Source: Schistocerca nitens (lineage: Eukaryota; Arthropoda; Insecta; Orthoptera; Acrididae). From it: 64,000 nucleotides of DNA. Positions 9,893 through 22,785 of the stretch are shown here, in pieces. The position numbers and the translations under genes are program-made. The notes below the pieces were generated by a model. That model saw nothing but the letters and a program-made list of their open reading frames with translations, did no database searches and was not told the origin of the DNA. The stretch lies in assembly GCF_023898315.1 (NCBI RefSeq), contig NC_064619.1:483517376-483581375 (forward strand), written 5' to 3'. The number at the start of each line of letters is the position of its first letter. The stretch's first letter is position 1.

Positions 9893-11324
9893 GGGCACAA
9901 GTTTATGAGTGCACCGAGTGCCGTGTACCGCAAGTCTCTAAGAGGAACGGAAGGTTCCAAATGATTTTGAAAAGAGCACAGGTAGTCCCAGTCTTCAAGA
10001 AGGGTCGGCGAGCAGATGCGCAAAACTATAGGCCCATATATCTGGCATCGATCTGTTGTAGAATTTTAGAACATTTTTTTTTGCTCGCGTATCACGTCAT
10101 TTCTGGAAACCCAGAATCTACTCTGTAGGAATCAACATGGATTCCGGAAACAGCGATCGTGTGAGACCCAACTCGCTTTATTTGTTCATGAGACCCAGAA
10201 AATATTAGATACAGGCTCCCAGGTAGATGCTATTTTCCTTGACTTCCGGAAGGCGTTCGATACAGTTCCGCACTGTCGCCTGATTAACAAAGTAAGAGCC
10301 TACGGAATATAAGACCAGCTGTTTGGCTGGAGTGAAGAGTTTTTAGCAAACAGAACGCAGCATGTTGTTATCAATGGAGAGACGTCTACAGACGTTAAAG
10401 TAACCTCTGGCATGCCACAGGGGAGTGTTATGGGACCATTGCTTTTCACAATATATATAAATGACCTAGTAGATAGTGTCGGAAGTTCCATGCGGCTTTT
10501 CGCGGATGATGCTGTAGTATACAGAGAAGTTGCAGCATTAGAAAATTGTAGCGAAATGCAGGACGATCTGCAGCGGATAGGCACTTGGTGCAGGGAGTGG
10601 CAACTGACCCTTAACATAGGCAAATGTAATGTACTGCGAATACATAGAAAGAAGGATCCTTTATTCTATGATTATTTGATAGCGGAACAAACACTGGTAG
10701 CAGTTACTTCCGTAAAATATCTGGGAGTATGCGTGCGGAACGATTTGAAGTGGAATGATCATATAAAATTAATTGTTGGTAAGGCGGGTACCAGGTTGAG
10801 ATTCATTGGGAGAGTCCTTAGAAAATGTAGTCCATCAACAAAGGAGGTGGCTTACAAAACACTCGTTCGACCTATACTTCAGTATTGCTCATCAGTGTGG
10901 GATCCGTATCAGGTCGGGTTGACGGAGGAGATAGAGAAGATCCAAAGAAGAGCGGCGCGTTTCGTCACAGGGTTATTTGGCAACCGTGATAGCGTTACGG
11001 AGATGTTAACAAACTCAAGTGGCAGACTCCGCAAGAGAGGCGCTCTGCTTCGCGGTGTAGCTTGCTCGACAAGTTTCGAGAGGGTGCGTTTCTGGATGAG
11101 GTATCGAATATATTGCTTCCCCCTACCTATACCTCGCGAGGAGTTCACGAATGTAAAATCAGAGAAATTAGAGCGCGCACGGAGGCTTTCAGACAGTCGT
11201 TATTCCCGCGAACCATACGCGACTGGAACAGAAAAGGGAGGTAATGACAGTGGCACGTAAAGTGCCCTCCGCCACACACCGTTGGGTGGCTTGCGGAGTA
11301 TAAATGTAGATGTAGATGTAGAAA
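9893..11324 (+). mobile_element. Jockey/CR1-like LINE, 5'-truncated, (TAGATG)n tail
   Basis: The sequence runs from the fingers of a reverse transcriptase to a 3' end made of repeated tagatg at 11298-11321, a short-repeat tail of the kind used by some non-LTR retrotransposons. The 5' two thirds, including ORF1 and endonuclease, are absent. A related but distinct lineage with the same tail lies at 51100-52075. Clade assignment is from motif style only. Confidence 0.8.
10000..11244 (+). pseudogene. Reverse transcriptase of a jockey/CR1-like LINE
   Basis: The longest open part, 10412-11260, begins at PQGSVMGPLLF and holds the catalytic FADDAVVY (residues about 30-37), then the thumb and C-terminal part with LVRPILQYCSSVWDPYQ. 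Upstream, the palm motif AFDTVPH can be read near 10255, but a T insertion in the run at 10074-10082 and a TAA near 10307 break it. A single-base loss near 11007 shifts the end into the frame of 11062-11244 (FREGAFLDEVSNILLPP). At least three lesions, so no active enzyme, yet most of the protein is recognisable, suggesting moderate age. Confidence 0.8.
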
Positions 11325-11597
11325 GATCTGAGCCCCAACCCGGCTGGAGTGTGTCGCGTATCACAGCACCAGATATTGCTTTTTGTAAGGGTGGAATTGA
11401 GTCGATAATTTCTACAGTGAAAACAATGGCCTGCTACTCTAGAAAGTGAGTGGAAACGGCCGCCAGTTTCGTGTTTTCAACAGCGGCAAGCAAGGTCAGC
11501 CAGAATCGAACACTAGTGACGTCACTGACCCCTATGGCCTGTCGTTGGCAACGAGGCTATTACCGAAAACCTAATTCAATCATTAAAAGAGAGAAAC

Positions 11598-11878
11598 TGT
11601 AAGTAGGCTGTTTAGGTTTTTATGTTGGTAACGCCACATAGCGCTCAATATGAAAATCACTGACTGTGCTGTGTGCAGCCTTTGGCTGCTTTGCATTGTT
11701 GGAAATTCGCTATTGTAGTGTTGGGCAGTTGGGTGTGAACAGCGCGTAGCGTTGCGCAGTTGGAGGTGAGCCGCCAGCAGTGGTGGTTGTGGGGAGAGAG
11801 ATGGCAGAATTTTAAGAGCGGACAATCTGGACGTGTGTCCGCCAGAAAGAGTAAATTTGTAATACTGGATATCATGAA

Positions 11879-11940
<62 letters not shown>

Positions 11941-12332
11941 GACTTTTGAACACTATTAAGGTAAATACATTGTTTGTTCTCTATCAAAATCTTTTATTTG
12001 CTAACTGTGCATATCAGTAGTTAGTGCTTTCAGTAGTTAGAATCTTTTATTAAGCTGGCAGTATTGCGGTAGTTCGAGTAACGAAGATTTTTGTGAGGTA
12101 AGTGATTCATGAAAGGTATAGGTTATTGTCAGTAAGGGCCATTCTTTTGTAGGGATTTTTGAATGTCAGATTGCGTTGTGCTAAAAATATTGTGTGTCAC
12201 TTTAGTGTTGATCAGAATAAGTAAGGAGAGTAACGTCTGAGTACGTTCAGTTTTGCATAGCTGTTAGAAAATCAAATAACTTAGAGGTTTATCAGCAGAG
12301 TAATTCATTAAATTTTCTAAGGGGACGTTTCA
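11598..12332. repeat. Solo LTR with 4 bp target duplication AAAC
   Basis: It begins tgtaagtagg and ends gacgtttca, the same ends as the LTR pair at 36078-36688 and 41276-41889, and is flanked by aaac on both sides (11594-11597 and 12333-12336). There is no internal region, so it is the product of LTR-LTR recombination. It is longer than the paired LTRs because of a TA run at 11882-11938 and because the paired copies lack a block near their 3' end. Confidence 0.85.
11882..11938. repeat. (TA)n microsatellite inside solo LTR
   Basis: A pure TA run of about 56 bases; the paired LTRs have only 8-12 bases of TA at the same place. Expansion is specific to this copy. Confidence 0.9.
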
Positions 12333-12439
12333 AAACGACTATGGAGGAAGGATGCACTGTCGTTCTCATTTATTCTCCCTTGTTGGACTCTGCTGAATTG
12401 AGGTATCTGCAATAATTTCAATGTATAAGCAAAGAAACA

Positions 12440-13400
12440 ATAGATAGATTGCTTGGTAGATGAGAAGAAGCCTTGTGATTGGCCAATTTACCACCTTTCC
12501 TCAGAGCTATTAGTGGGCACAAATATGGAGAGTGCCTGTCCTTCGTCCTCACGTCGTTGTACTATGTTGCGAACATTTTCGGTGAGGAGTCTGGATGTCT
12601 GTGGAGGAATGGCAGTCCATTCGTCCTCTAGAGCCAAAATCAGAGATTGTAGTGATGTTCAATGCTGGGGTTGGAGCGAGGTCGTAGTTATAACGCATCC
12701 TGAAGATGTTCCATTGAGATCAGATCGGTACTCCGAGTAGACTAGTACATTTCAGGAGTGTTATTGTCCACAAACCACTGACAAACACATGCTCTTTTAT
12801 GACACGGCACTCTGTCACGCCAATAAAAGCAACAATCCTCTCCGGGGTGTTCCCCTGTTGTGTGCAGCACACAGTGCGATGAAGTGTGTTCATGTCCTTC
12901 CTCTTTAGCACTTTCTTAAGCGCAATAAGGCTACCACACCCTAACCACGAAAAGCACCACCATACGGTAACAACATCCCCTACGTAATTCACTGTTAGAA
13001 CTATAAGTGATAGCAGTTTTCAATGAATTCGCCGAACCCAAATCGTTCCACAGGATTGCCACAGGGTATAGGGTGATTAAGCACACCAAATCACTCGTTT
13101 CCTGTTATGCACTGTACAGTGGCTCCACGGTTGGCCTCAAAAGACGCCTACCGCTGATTTCATGGGATGTTTTACAACCACTCTCCGCAATTTTCCACTG
13201 TTCCTGTCTGTCACTACATCAGGACTGCCTGGTCTTGATTTAGTTGTGGTTGGTCTTTCGCTCTTCCATTTCACAATTCCATTACCAACAGTTGATTTTG
13301 AAATGTCCTTGATCGATATGTTACTCAGTTAATGTCCAGTGACTAGTCAATGAGCTCTCCAAGGCAGTACAATACTGCCCGCTTCCTTTTATACTGGCGT
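12440..13400 (-). mobile_element. Tc1-like transposon remnant
   Basis: On the minus strand 12992-12720 reads VVTVWWCFSWLGCGSLIALKK, the Tc1 motif VxVWGCFSWxGxGPL, and in another frame CHKRACVCQWFVDNNTPEM, the region after the second catalytic Asp. A relative on the plus strand at 56236-56965 carries the same motif (VLTVWVCFSWVACG). Ends could not be fixed, and the N-terminal half (13000-13330) is barely readable. Confidence 0.6.
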
Positions 13401-14797
13401 ATACATTGTAAGGTGTCTATAAGTTCGCCCCTTACAAGCACTCATATACATACTGTGCTGTGATTTACAATCGGAATAAGGTACCATTTGATAGGTTATA
13501 CATCGTATATATGAATATTTAAAGAAGAATGACATTGTCACATACACCTTGTAAATAGATGTTAACGCTTATTGCATAAAAGTTGACGGAGTGTCTTTAT
13601 TATCAAAATGGCGTAATGAATGATTGCCTACACTAGTAGAGGTTGGAGCGCCAGTGGAAATGAAACGGCAGGAGTAACTCAAGCCCTGGGTGGAAAAGCC
13701 CGCACAGGTGTGTCAGTCCTGCTTAACACACAAAGTAGCCAAGACGGACTGTCGGGGCACCTGAGCGCTGAAGTACAATACTGTGGCGGCCAGCCGGTGA
13801 TGTAGTGACGCCGGAAGGATAACCGGATAATAGTGGCGAAACTCTGAAAATCTTGGATGGAGCAGAGAGAAACGAGGAAGCGTTACCTCGGAAATCACAA
13901 GGGCTGGGTACCATTGTATTTATTCCTAATTAATGAGGATAGGTAGTTCCTCACAAACTTTCTGCGCAGGACGACAAAAGCCTAAAATATAATTGGTTGG
14001 CGTTCGGGAGAATCTGCAGATACGAGGGATGGGAGCCGAGCTTTGCTGGGATGCTAACGGTGGAGAGAAAGAGGTCTTCCCTTTTGAGCGCCTGTGTTTG
14101 ACTGTCGCTCAGTATCAGCTTTGTTGCTACAGATGGACTTGCTGTCTTTGCTCTCAGGAGATTTTATAGTTAGAACGGTTAAGCACTGTACTGTTGTGAA
14201 CTTATACGATCCTGGACTTCACCTCCGAGAAGGACTGGTCGTTGAGTATGCAGCGTCAATGAATGAGAATGCTTCTTCTGTCTATACTCACGTTGAGACG
14301 TTATCTGAATTCCATCCATGTGGCTGGGAGTTCGCATTTCTTGTCTGTAGAACACAGAGGGGAGAAGACAGTATTAGATTATACAAGTCAGAGCACCGTC
14401 TTCTGCCATCCTACTGTTCGAATGAGGTTTTTTTATATTTTGTGGCTGGGGTTCTTCCGTCGTCACAGACATGTACAAGAGCCATCACTCCGACGCACTG
14501 AACGCAGGACATACAGTGATGTTGCTAATTACTTCACCTTATTAGGGTTATAAAGTTAAACAGCTGTGATCACGTAAATTTTATTTCCGCTGAGGTTGCA
14601 CACCACTGTAGATCATATTTGAAAGTAGTGTCTTCTAGTGTTTGGTAGGTAGATGATGTCAGTCATCTCGCGTTATATTACATCGTGTAGCCATAAAAAG
14701 GGGCAGATTTGGGCAATTGATCAATAATATTAGTTAGAAAATTCATTTGTATCTCTTTATGTCCATTGGACATTGATATATAAACATTTGTAACATA
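13401..14797. other. Unassigned stretch
   Basis: About 1.4 kb in which I see no recognised repeat and no convincing gene. The longest frame, 14094-14501 plus, gives 135 residues with no motif I know and a poor start context. It may be unrecognised repeat or intergenic DNA. Confidence 0.4.
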
Positions 14798-15431
14798 CGA
14801 GGTTTGTCCTGAAAGTAAGTTCCGATAGGTCGCTAAATGGAAACCATAGTGAAAATCGAAAATATTTTATTTGCAAGAGGTAGCTACACTTTCCAGATAC
14901 TACTCCGACTTAGACATTTGTCGGAGCGTTATGCCAAATTTCCAACACCGTCGTCACAGACTGCAGCCGCCTGTGCTTTCCGATAATCCTCTACGCTGGT
15001 CCATAGCACGTAGCCTGCACCCAAGTGTTGTCTTCGTATCCAGCGTTTCATGTGAACTCAGGACGAGCCAATTAGGGCTGTGTTGTGGGTGATCGAACAC
15101 TTCCCATCTAAAAGGCTGCAGGAGCGTCTTCACTGCCCCTGCAGAGTGCGGCTGAGAATTGTCATGAAGAAGGAAGTGCGTGGTAGTTGTGTTAGGTGGG
15201 CTGCATTCGTTAAGGCGAAGCTTCTTCGCGGGCCCTCCTACTTGGCGGGAGACACCGCTGTTCTAGGCACCTTTACTCTCTCACGGTGCGCTCACAATTG
15301 AAAAGAGCGTCTTGATGCGATCGATGGTCATACTAGAGACACTACCCAACACATCTGTGCAAAGCTTCATCGGGTTTTCACTGTGGTGTCCATTTCGCGA
15401 CCGATCGGAAATTACTTTCTGGACAACCTAG
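14798..15431. mobile_element. MITE-like non-autonomous Tc1/mariner-type element
   Basis: Ends are cgaggtttgtcctgaaagta and, inverted, ctaggttgtccagaaagtaa; similarity of the arms continues for about 42 bases through gatYggtcgcgaaatgg. TA flanks both sides. The 634 bases carry no transposase motif, so it would depend on an enzyme supplied in trans. Confidence 0.75.
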
Positions 15432-17381
15432 TATAAAGGAGTTTTAATCTACAATAAATGTATAAACAGAAACAGCATTTGTCATTTAGTAGTTACTAGT
15501 TCCCTTAATCATTCATTTATGTTTGTGTTGTAATTTATATGTTAAAGAGCAAGAAGGAGGAAATAATATCAACACTAAGAAATCCTAAGATCTGCTTCAG
15601 GGGGTAGTCAGACAGGGCAAAAATCTTCATTTTCACGTTCATTGTTTTCCGTTGCGCACATCCGTTTTTACACCCTCCTTGAGTAGCAACGTGGAAATGT
15701 CTGGTGACCCCTTAGTGGATAATTCCGCATTTCTTAGTGGTGTCGGATCTTTTGATCAGATGGTGTACTTCCGACTGACAACAAAGGGTAAAGCGTAGCC
15801 ATGTTTGGTAGTCAAAGCTGACGGATTATCTTATTGGCCTGTGTATTCACTAAACCATTTATTATATTAAGAACTACTACCTTTAGGAAGTTCAACCATG
15901 ACTGATTTAGTTTAAGAGTATCTTCCAGCTTACACACGTGACTGTTTTCGTGATGTAAATCTGACTGCTTATTGGGCATCTCAATATCTACATGGTTTTG
16001 TGACCAGTGTTCTTTCTCATTGTGGAACGTTCACCAGTGGTGACCCTTGCTGTGAACGTAAAGTGACTGATAAAATAGTTTCACAGCCTTTTCCTACTGA
16101 AACCTACCGCCCCTCTCATAAAACACCACCCACGACCTTACGTCACGAAATTCCTTCTTGATGTAAGCAGTGTCACCTTATAAATATTTCAAATAATAAA
16201 ATAACCGGGGTGTCGGCCATGTTGCAGCAGTCTTCCACACGGAATAGACTAACTTAGCTGACGGTGAAGGTGTGTCTGTGTTGACGCCTGAGTGCTCTCA
16301 GATAGGCCGCTGCAGTGCTACGAAATGTGGGTCATTTTATTACCTTATCATTTTCAGTATTTTCTAAGGTGATGGATGGTACACAAAGAAGGATTTTAAT
16401 GATAGTGACGACGAAAGCGGATGCCTGCGTGTTTATACCCGCTGGAGCTGATGAGCTACTAAGGGAGTAATTGAAACCAGCTGGAGTTACTATTACAATC
16501 TTTCATTTTTCTTAGTTACGTTCTGATTTGAGTTAATGGTAACTAGTCACTTATACTCAAATTTGTACGCATATGAGACAAAAAATAAAGAAATAGGAGT
16601 TTCCGTTTGAAGTTGCTGCTGTTTCCACCAAATCAACGTAGGAATGCCGCTTTATCTTTTGTCAAAAATCAATTAAACACAAGACATATTACGATTGCTT
16701 ACCTTCTGTATTTTTATGGCATCTGATAGGATTCACAGTGACCTATTTACGAACCGACGAATATGTGAAATTCTTCGAAGGAATTCCATCCGCCAGAGAA
16801 CATCGGTCTGCCTGGCTGTGGAATATAGCGTGATCTATGTATCTGTGAATACGCTTTGAACTGAGCACGTCCACGTTTTTTACTATAAAAGCAATAGTAT
16901 TCGCAGACGAGGGTGGGTCAATAGCCTGTAATGTGGCCAGGCAAGTGCGAAATACGACATTTAAGTTCAATGTTTCGTTAACGCAATGGACGTTGATGGT
17001 TTCAGAAACAGTCAGCGACACCCGACCTATCGGGGTGATGGCGAGAATGTGTCTGTCTCGTGTAGCCGTGAACACTGCAGCTGAAGAAACGCGTCGCTGT
17101 GACGTGTCTGGATTGTCGAGGACACAGTGACAGTAGAGCTAACTCATGACTGCGGCTCACCACTCATCTGCTATTATCTGCGGCACAACTGCCTATTATG
17201 TATTTTTCATGCCACTATGCATCGTTCTCCGGCCAACATAATTTTACAACATAGTTTTATATCTACTTACCTCTATAAGCAGTCAACAACGAGGTATTAT
17301 CACAATACTCGGTCTGAACATGAACTTAATTACATTTATCTGGCACTAAACAACTTAAGCGGAAGTGACGAAAACTATATA
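15432..17381. other. Unassigned stretch
   Basis: About 1.95 kb without a recognised repeat. Overlapping frames at 16743-17075 (minus, 110 aa) and 16933-17130 (plus, 65 aa) have no motif I recognise. I would not call either a gene. Confidence 0.4.
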
Positions 17382-18731
17382 CACTACTCGCCATTAAAAT
17401 TGCTACACTAAGAAGAAATGCAGATGAGAAACGGGTATTCATTGGACAAATATATTATACTAGAACTGACAAGTGATTACATTTTCACGCAGTTTGGGTG
17501 CATAGATCCTGAGAAATCAATAACCAGAACAACCACCTCTGGCCGTAATAACGGCCTTGATACGCCTGGGCATTGACTCAAACAGAGCTTGGATGGTGTG
17601 TACAGGTACAGCTGCCCATGCAGCTTCAACACGATGCCACAGTTCATCAAGAGTAGTGAATGGCGTATTGTGACGAGCCAGTTGCTCGGCCACCACTGAC
17701 CTGACGTTTTCAATTGGTGAGAGATCTGGAGAATGTGCTAGCCAGGGCAGCAGTCGAACATTTTCTGTATCCAGAAAGACCCGTACAGGACCTGCAACAC
17801 GCGGTCGTGCATTATCCTGCTGAAATGTAGGATTTCGCAGGGATCGAATGAAGGGTAGAGCGACGGGTCGTAACGTATCTGAAATGTAACGTCCACTGTT
17901 CAAAGTGCCGTCAATGTGAACAAGAGGTGGCGGAGACGTGTAACCAATGGCACCCCATACCATGACGCCGGGTATTACGCCAGTATGGCGATGATAAATA
18001 CCCGCTTCCAATGTCCGTTCACCGCGACGTCGCCAAACACGGATGCGACCATCATGATTCTGTAAACAAAACCTCGATTCATCCGAAAAAATGACCTTTT
18101 GCCATTCGCGCACCCAGGTTCGTCGTTGAGTACACCATCGCAGGCGCTCCTGACTGTGATGGAGCGTCAAGGGTAACCGCAGCCATGGTCTCGGAGCTGA
18201 TAGCCCATGCTGCAACAAACGTCGTCGAACTGTTCGTGCAGATGGTTGTTGTCTTGCAAACGTCCCCATCTGCTGACTCAGGGATCGAGACGTGGCTGCA
18301 CGTTCCGTTACAGCCATGCGGATAAGATGCGTGTCATTTCGACTGCTAGTGATACGAAGCCGTTGGGATCCAGCACGGCGTTCCGTATTACCCTCCTAAA
18401 CTCACCCACCGATTCCATATTCTGCTAACAGTCATTGGATCTCGACCAACGCGAGCAGCAATGTCACGATACGATAAACCGCTGTCGCGATAGGCTACAA
18501 TCCGACAACGTTTCACCAGGTAACACCGGTCAACCGCTGTTTGTGTATGAGAAATCGGTTGGAAACTTTCCTCGTGTCAGCACGTTGTAGGTGTCGAAAC
18601 CGGCGCCAACCTTGTGTGAATGCTCTGAAAAGCTAATCATTTGCTTATCACAGCGTCTTCTTCCTGACGGTTAAATTTCGCGTCTGTAGCACGTCATCTC
18701 CGTGGTGTAGTAATTTTAATGGCCAGTAGTG
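17382..18731 (-). mobile_element. Tc1-like transposon (DD34E family), complete ends
   Basis: Terminal repeats cactactcgccattaaaatt and its inverse at the right, with TA outside both, mark a complete 1.35 kb element. It is the best preserved of the three copies of this family in the window. The 5' part has lost a segment that includes the start codon. Confidence 0.9.
17517..18317 (-). pseudogene. Tc1-like transposase, catalytic domain open, N-terminus lost
   Basis: An open frame of 266 residues covers the end of the DNA-binding part and the entire catalytic domain: VIFSDESRF (first Asp), TFQQDNARPR (second Asp), SPDLSPIENV (Glu), 34 residues apart, ending in GGCSGY. All three catalytic residues are kept. 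Upstream, a deletion joins gtgaaacgttgt to cggattgtag and removes the start codon, and a 4 base insertion near 18400 shifts the helix-turn-helix out of frame. The His normally after RP in QDNARPH is Arg. The remaining ATG at 18317 would give a protein lacking target binding. Confidence 0.85.
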
Positions 18732-19404
18732 TACATCTTATTCAAAGTGTAGGCTTGACTACTTCCTTGAGTAAGCGAAAATATGAGGAAAAAATTCCAC
18801 AGAGGTGGTCACAATGTTACAGAAAACGTACATACTGTTATAATTTTTTCATAACAAGAAATGGTGTATGCTCAGTCAGAAAGCTATGAGTTCAGGACAT
18901 TTGTTTCATCATTCTGGAGAAATAACTAGTCACAGCAAACTGAGACGAGTTGTCATGTTGAGTTCTAAAGTGGTTTGGGATGCCTTCTTTGGTACAGCCA
19001 AATCGACAGGCGGGAATAGTACAAGCTTTAAGTCCAGCACGGCTCAGTGCCCTCGTCCACACAATGTGGCCCTGATCATTCACCTGTTAGGCAGACACGT
19101 TATGCCTCAATGTTCTTGTAAACCACTTTTAGTAAAAATCCAACTGAATTCATATCAAACTGCTACTTCGGTACAGTAATACACCAAAGTGACCGCATTA
19201 GAGCGAGTCCACTTAGGTTCTGTGGCTCTGTGTTGCATGTGAAGCCCACCAAATAGCACCAACAGGTGCAGGACAAAGAGGATGTCCGGCTTTCTCATCA
19301 AGCCGTGGCCTATAACACACAGCCGAAGATTACAGAACCATAACGCACGCATTTCATACCTCAAAGAAGTTAGTGCACATGAGCGACCAACGTTACGTTT
19401 GCCT
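18732..19404. other. Unassigned stretch
   Basis: No recognised repeat. The frame at 18868-19179 (103 aa, plus) has no known motif and I do not propose it as a gene. Confidence 0.4.
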
Positions 19405-19605
19405 CAGACGGGCTCTAATGGCTCTGAGCATTATGGGACTTAACATCTGAGGTCATCAGTGCCCTAGAACTTAGAACTACTTAAACCTAACCAACCTAAG
19501 GACGCCACACACATCCATGCCCGAGGCAGGATTCGAACCTGCGACCGTAGTGGTCGCGCGGTTCCAGAGTGAAGCGCCCAGAACCGCTCGGCCACAAAGT
19601 CAGCC
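19405..19605 (-). mobile_element. tRNA-derived SINE, family A
   Basis: Minus-strand head with ggccgagcggttctgggcgc, box B ggttcgaatcctgcctcggg and tail ending cataatgctcagagcc. A short tttgcct at both sides (19398-19404 and 19607-19613) may be the target duplication. Confidence 0.85.
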
Positions 19606-20512
19606 ATTTGCCTGGTAGCGAGGACAAAATCTCTCGATCCTAATACCAGCCTGCCATGAAGATACGCCAGATGATTAAGCGGATAAAAACGGGCTACTAA
19701 TTGTCACTCTTCCCCCCCCCCCCCCCCTACGTCACATTTCCACACCGCAGGTGATTAGGGGTGGTCTGTCTTCTCTAAAACTGATTTGTGTGAGTCACTG
19801 GAAGAAATACTTCAGGAAAAGATAAAATCAAAAAGCCAGGCTTAACCATCAGGAGATTTTGGGACGGCCATTTCTCTGCAGCTATGCCACGAAAGAATGT
19901 TCGTATAAAATCTTTGTGACAGACACTCTGATGGGCTCACAATAATTGTTGTGGTAGAAGACGCACTTTTCCAAGTGTGTCTACCTGTAAGCCGTTTAGT
20001 TGGTCGGAGTTAGAAACCTGCCATGGAGCGGGAACGATTTCCTGCTTCCTCCCTGCTCCAGACCGTCCTTGGTTAACCATTACAAAATCCGCGAGGTAGG
20101 ACATTGTTACGTTTATTCATAAATTTATTATTATTTCGAACTTGCAAGGTCTGCTAAAACTGGCCTGTGATATTTCTACACCTGCAGAACGAGCCAAGTT
20201 TCAAAGAGTTTAGTCAGAGGACACTTGCCGTTGGTGCCTCGCATGGGGCGATGTCTGCATGTTAGAACTGAGTTCTGAGGTCGAGCTGTGCACACTGTCT
20301 CCAACCTCTACTGTAAACGTCTTGCACATTCATGCCGTACGAGAGTGGAAAGAAGGAGTTGACGATTCAATCATCAGATCGAGGGAGACAAGGCTAGTTA
20401 ACCAAGATCATGGTTTAACTTTCAGTTTTAACGTTCTCCCAGTATTTATCTTTACTTCAGTGGCAAAATGAAATTCGCAACATAAGCTTCAAAAGTCAAA
20501 TACGGAACGTCG
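19606..20512. other. Unassigned stretch with a poly-C run
   Basis: About 0.9 kb without recognised repeat or gene. A run of about 16 C lies at 19712-19727. The frame at 20259-20471 (70 aa) has no motif. Confidence 0.4.
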
Positions 20513-20713
20513 CCGGCCGCGGTGGTCTCGCGGTTCTAGGCGCGCAGTCCGGAACCGTGCGACTGCTACGGTCGCAGGTTCGAATCCTGTCTCGGGCATG
20601 GATGTGTGTGATGTCCTTAGGTTAGTTAGGTTTAAGTAGTTCTAAGTTCTAGGGGACTGATGACCACAGCAGTTGAGTCCCATAGTGCTCAGAGCCATTT
20701 GAACCATTTGAAC
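20513..20713 (+). mobile_element. tRNA-derived SINE, family A
   Basis: Head ccggccgcggtggtctcgcg, box B ggttcgaatcc, tail ending ctcagagccatttgaaccat. Flanked by gaacgtcg on both sides (ends at 20512 and 20722). The head variant with tctcgcgg instead of cgagcgg is shared with the copy at 25914, marking a subfamily. Confidence 0.9.
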
Positions 20714-21790
20714 AGAACGTCGACATCTGTGAAATATTACATAACACGACAGTTTCTACTAACCAAACTTCTAATATTTCATGCGCTTAACCAGTTTATT
20801 ACAGGTTCTGAGACATTTTATCTTTTAAAGTGCTGGTATAAGGTATTGCGGTCGTTATTAACTCTGATTGTCACTTTCTTTTAGAATCTTTCATTCTCAA
20901 CTCTTGAAAGTAGCGTGGCCTGTTGTACGAGTTCCTTCTTTTCAGTCGAAAGGCTCAGCACGCTGGCAGCAGAGCGGGGCGATCTCAACTGGGAATATGT
21001 GCGAGGCGATTCGCCTTATCGATTAGCATTTAGTTGCGTAAGTATATTTTGGCCCAGTAGACCGATCTCGTAAGAGAGCTTATTGTGATAATGATTCTAT
21101 GGACTCGACTTTCATTCTTAACACCCAGTGATGTGACTTGGGGTGTTCAGAAGGCAGTCACGTTCTGCGACTGAATGTAATGCAAGTTAATACACGATCA
21201 GCAAGTTGTCGCCACGCATGTCCTTACGAAGGTCTCGTCTCATCCACTTTCTTCTGAGAATGTAATCGTTCTTGACGAATAAATAAATCTTTCGATAAAT
21301 ATTTGCAATGTTAAATTATATTGGTTTCTGTACTCCATGTTTGACTGCACTTGGTTGTGACTGACATACTTGTCTATAGAGGCACGCACTAGAAAACTTA
21401 AAATGTAGACAGAGCCCTCTAACCTTGTATTTGTTTCTCTAGTTTCAATGTAAAAGTTGTTTCATTTACATTATCTTATGACTCCACACCACCGTATACT
21501 ATTTCCAAACAGTCTTGCCCAAATAAAAATTAAATTTCACAGCAGCGTGATTTATTTCAGGTGCAGACTCAGGCGAGTGTACTTCACGTACTGATGTGAG
21601 CAGAGCATATCTTCCATTGTGCAGGTAACATTTTTAAGCGACAAGGTGCGGTTTATTTTATGTGCTTTCGGGCGACAGAGGTTTCGATGTAGAATCACTA
21701 GCTATTAAAACCTGGATTAGCTTACGAAACTGTTTAGAGTTTCAAGGTGGTCGGCATAGAAATAATTTTTTGCTGGAGGGCAGAACCGAC
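20714..21790. other. Unassigned stretch
   Basis: About 1.1 kb with no recognised repeat, no motif-bearing frame and no tandem array. Confidence 0.4.
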
Positions 21791-22785
21791 GAGAGTGAGA
21801 TTGACAGAAAGTGCAAAATTTCTAACCAAGAGTGGTTCGATGACAAAAACGTACGAGTTTAGAAGCATGTACTAGCCGGGGAATGATAGGAAACAGATAC
21901 AGAAAAATTACAGAAGCCTTTGCAGAAAGGAGAAGCAGCTGTATCTGTCTCAAAAGCGCAGGTGCAAAACCAGACAAAGCAAGGAAGGGAAAGCTGGAAG
22001 GTGGAAGGTGGAATGAGAGTGTGGAGGGTCTGTAAAAGGGAGGTGAAGACAGTGGTATAGAAAGGGTTGAGGACGTAAATGAGGATGAAATGAGAAACCT
22101 AAGTCGAAACGAGGGCTCTGGAATAGATCGCATTTCGTCAGAACTACTGAGAGCCATGAATGTGTTAACTATTCCATCCGGTGTGCAAGATATATGAGAT
22201 GGATGAAACACCATCAGACTTCAAGAAGAATTTAGTAATTCCAATTCAGAAGAAATGATATGTTAACAGATGAGGATATTATCCAGTTATCAGTTTGGCA
22301 AGACATGATTGCAAAATGGTAACGCGAAAACTGATAAAGGCAACCTCGGAAAAATAACAGCTTGATTTCCGGAGAAATTTAGGAACACGTTCGGCAATAC
22401 TGTCGATAAGACTTCTCTTATTGATAATTTAAGGAACGGTAAACGTACCCGTATAGCATTTATACACGCAGACAAAGCTTTTGAATATGTTGACTGGAAA
22501 ATTCTTTGAAATTCTAAAGAGAGCGGAGGTAAAATATAGGAGCAAGATGTTAGATCCATACTGTACAGAAGCCAGACGGCATTTACAACACTCGAAGGAC
22601 ATGAAAGGGAAGTAGTGGTTGAGAAGGGAGTGAGACAGGGTTGTAGCTTATACCCGACATTGTTCTGTACATTGAGCAAGCCGTAAAGGAAACCAAAGAA
22701 AAATTTGGAATAGAAATTAAACTTCAGAGAGAAAAAATAAATTCTTTGAGGCCTTTAGATGAGATTGTAATTCTGTCAGACACAC
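21791..22785 (+). mobile_element. RTE-like LINE fragment, heavily decayed
   Basis: The same LINE family as 28281-31076, here on the plus strand. Matching blocks include gagattgacagaaagtgcaa at the left, the region before RT (ggctctggaatagatcgcat), the palm aspartate region near 22460-22490 (acacgcagacaaagctttt), and gagacagggttgtagctta, the GVRQGCSLSP motif. Many stops and indels. It ends near the FADDIVILS region without the 3' end. Confidence 0.75.

Noticed and set aside
11583..11987. A minus-strand protein with a Tyr-Ile run
   Set aside because: The run comes from the TA microsatellite in the solo LTR.
16743..17130. Possible host exon
   Set aside because: Frames on both strands are short and have no motif, splice context or codon signal I can judge by eye.
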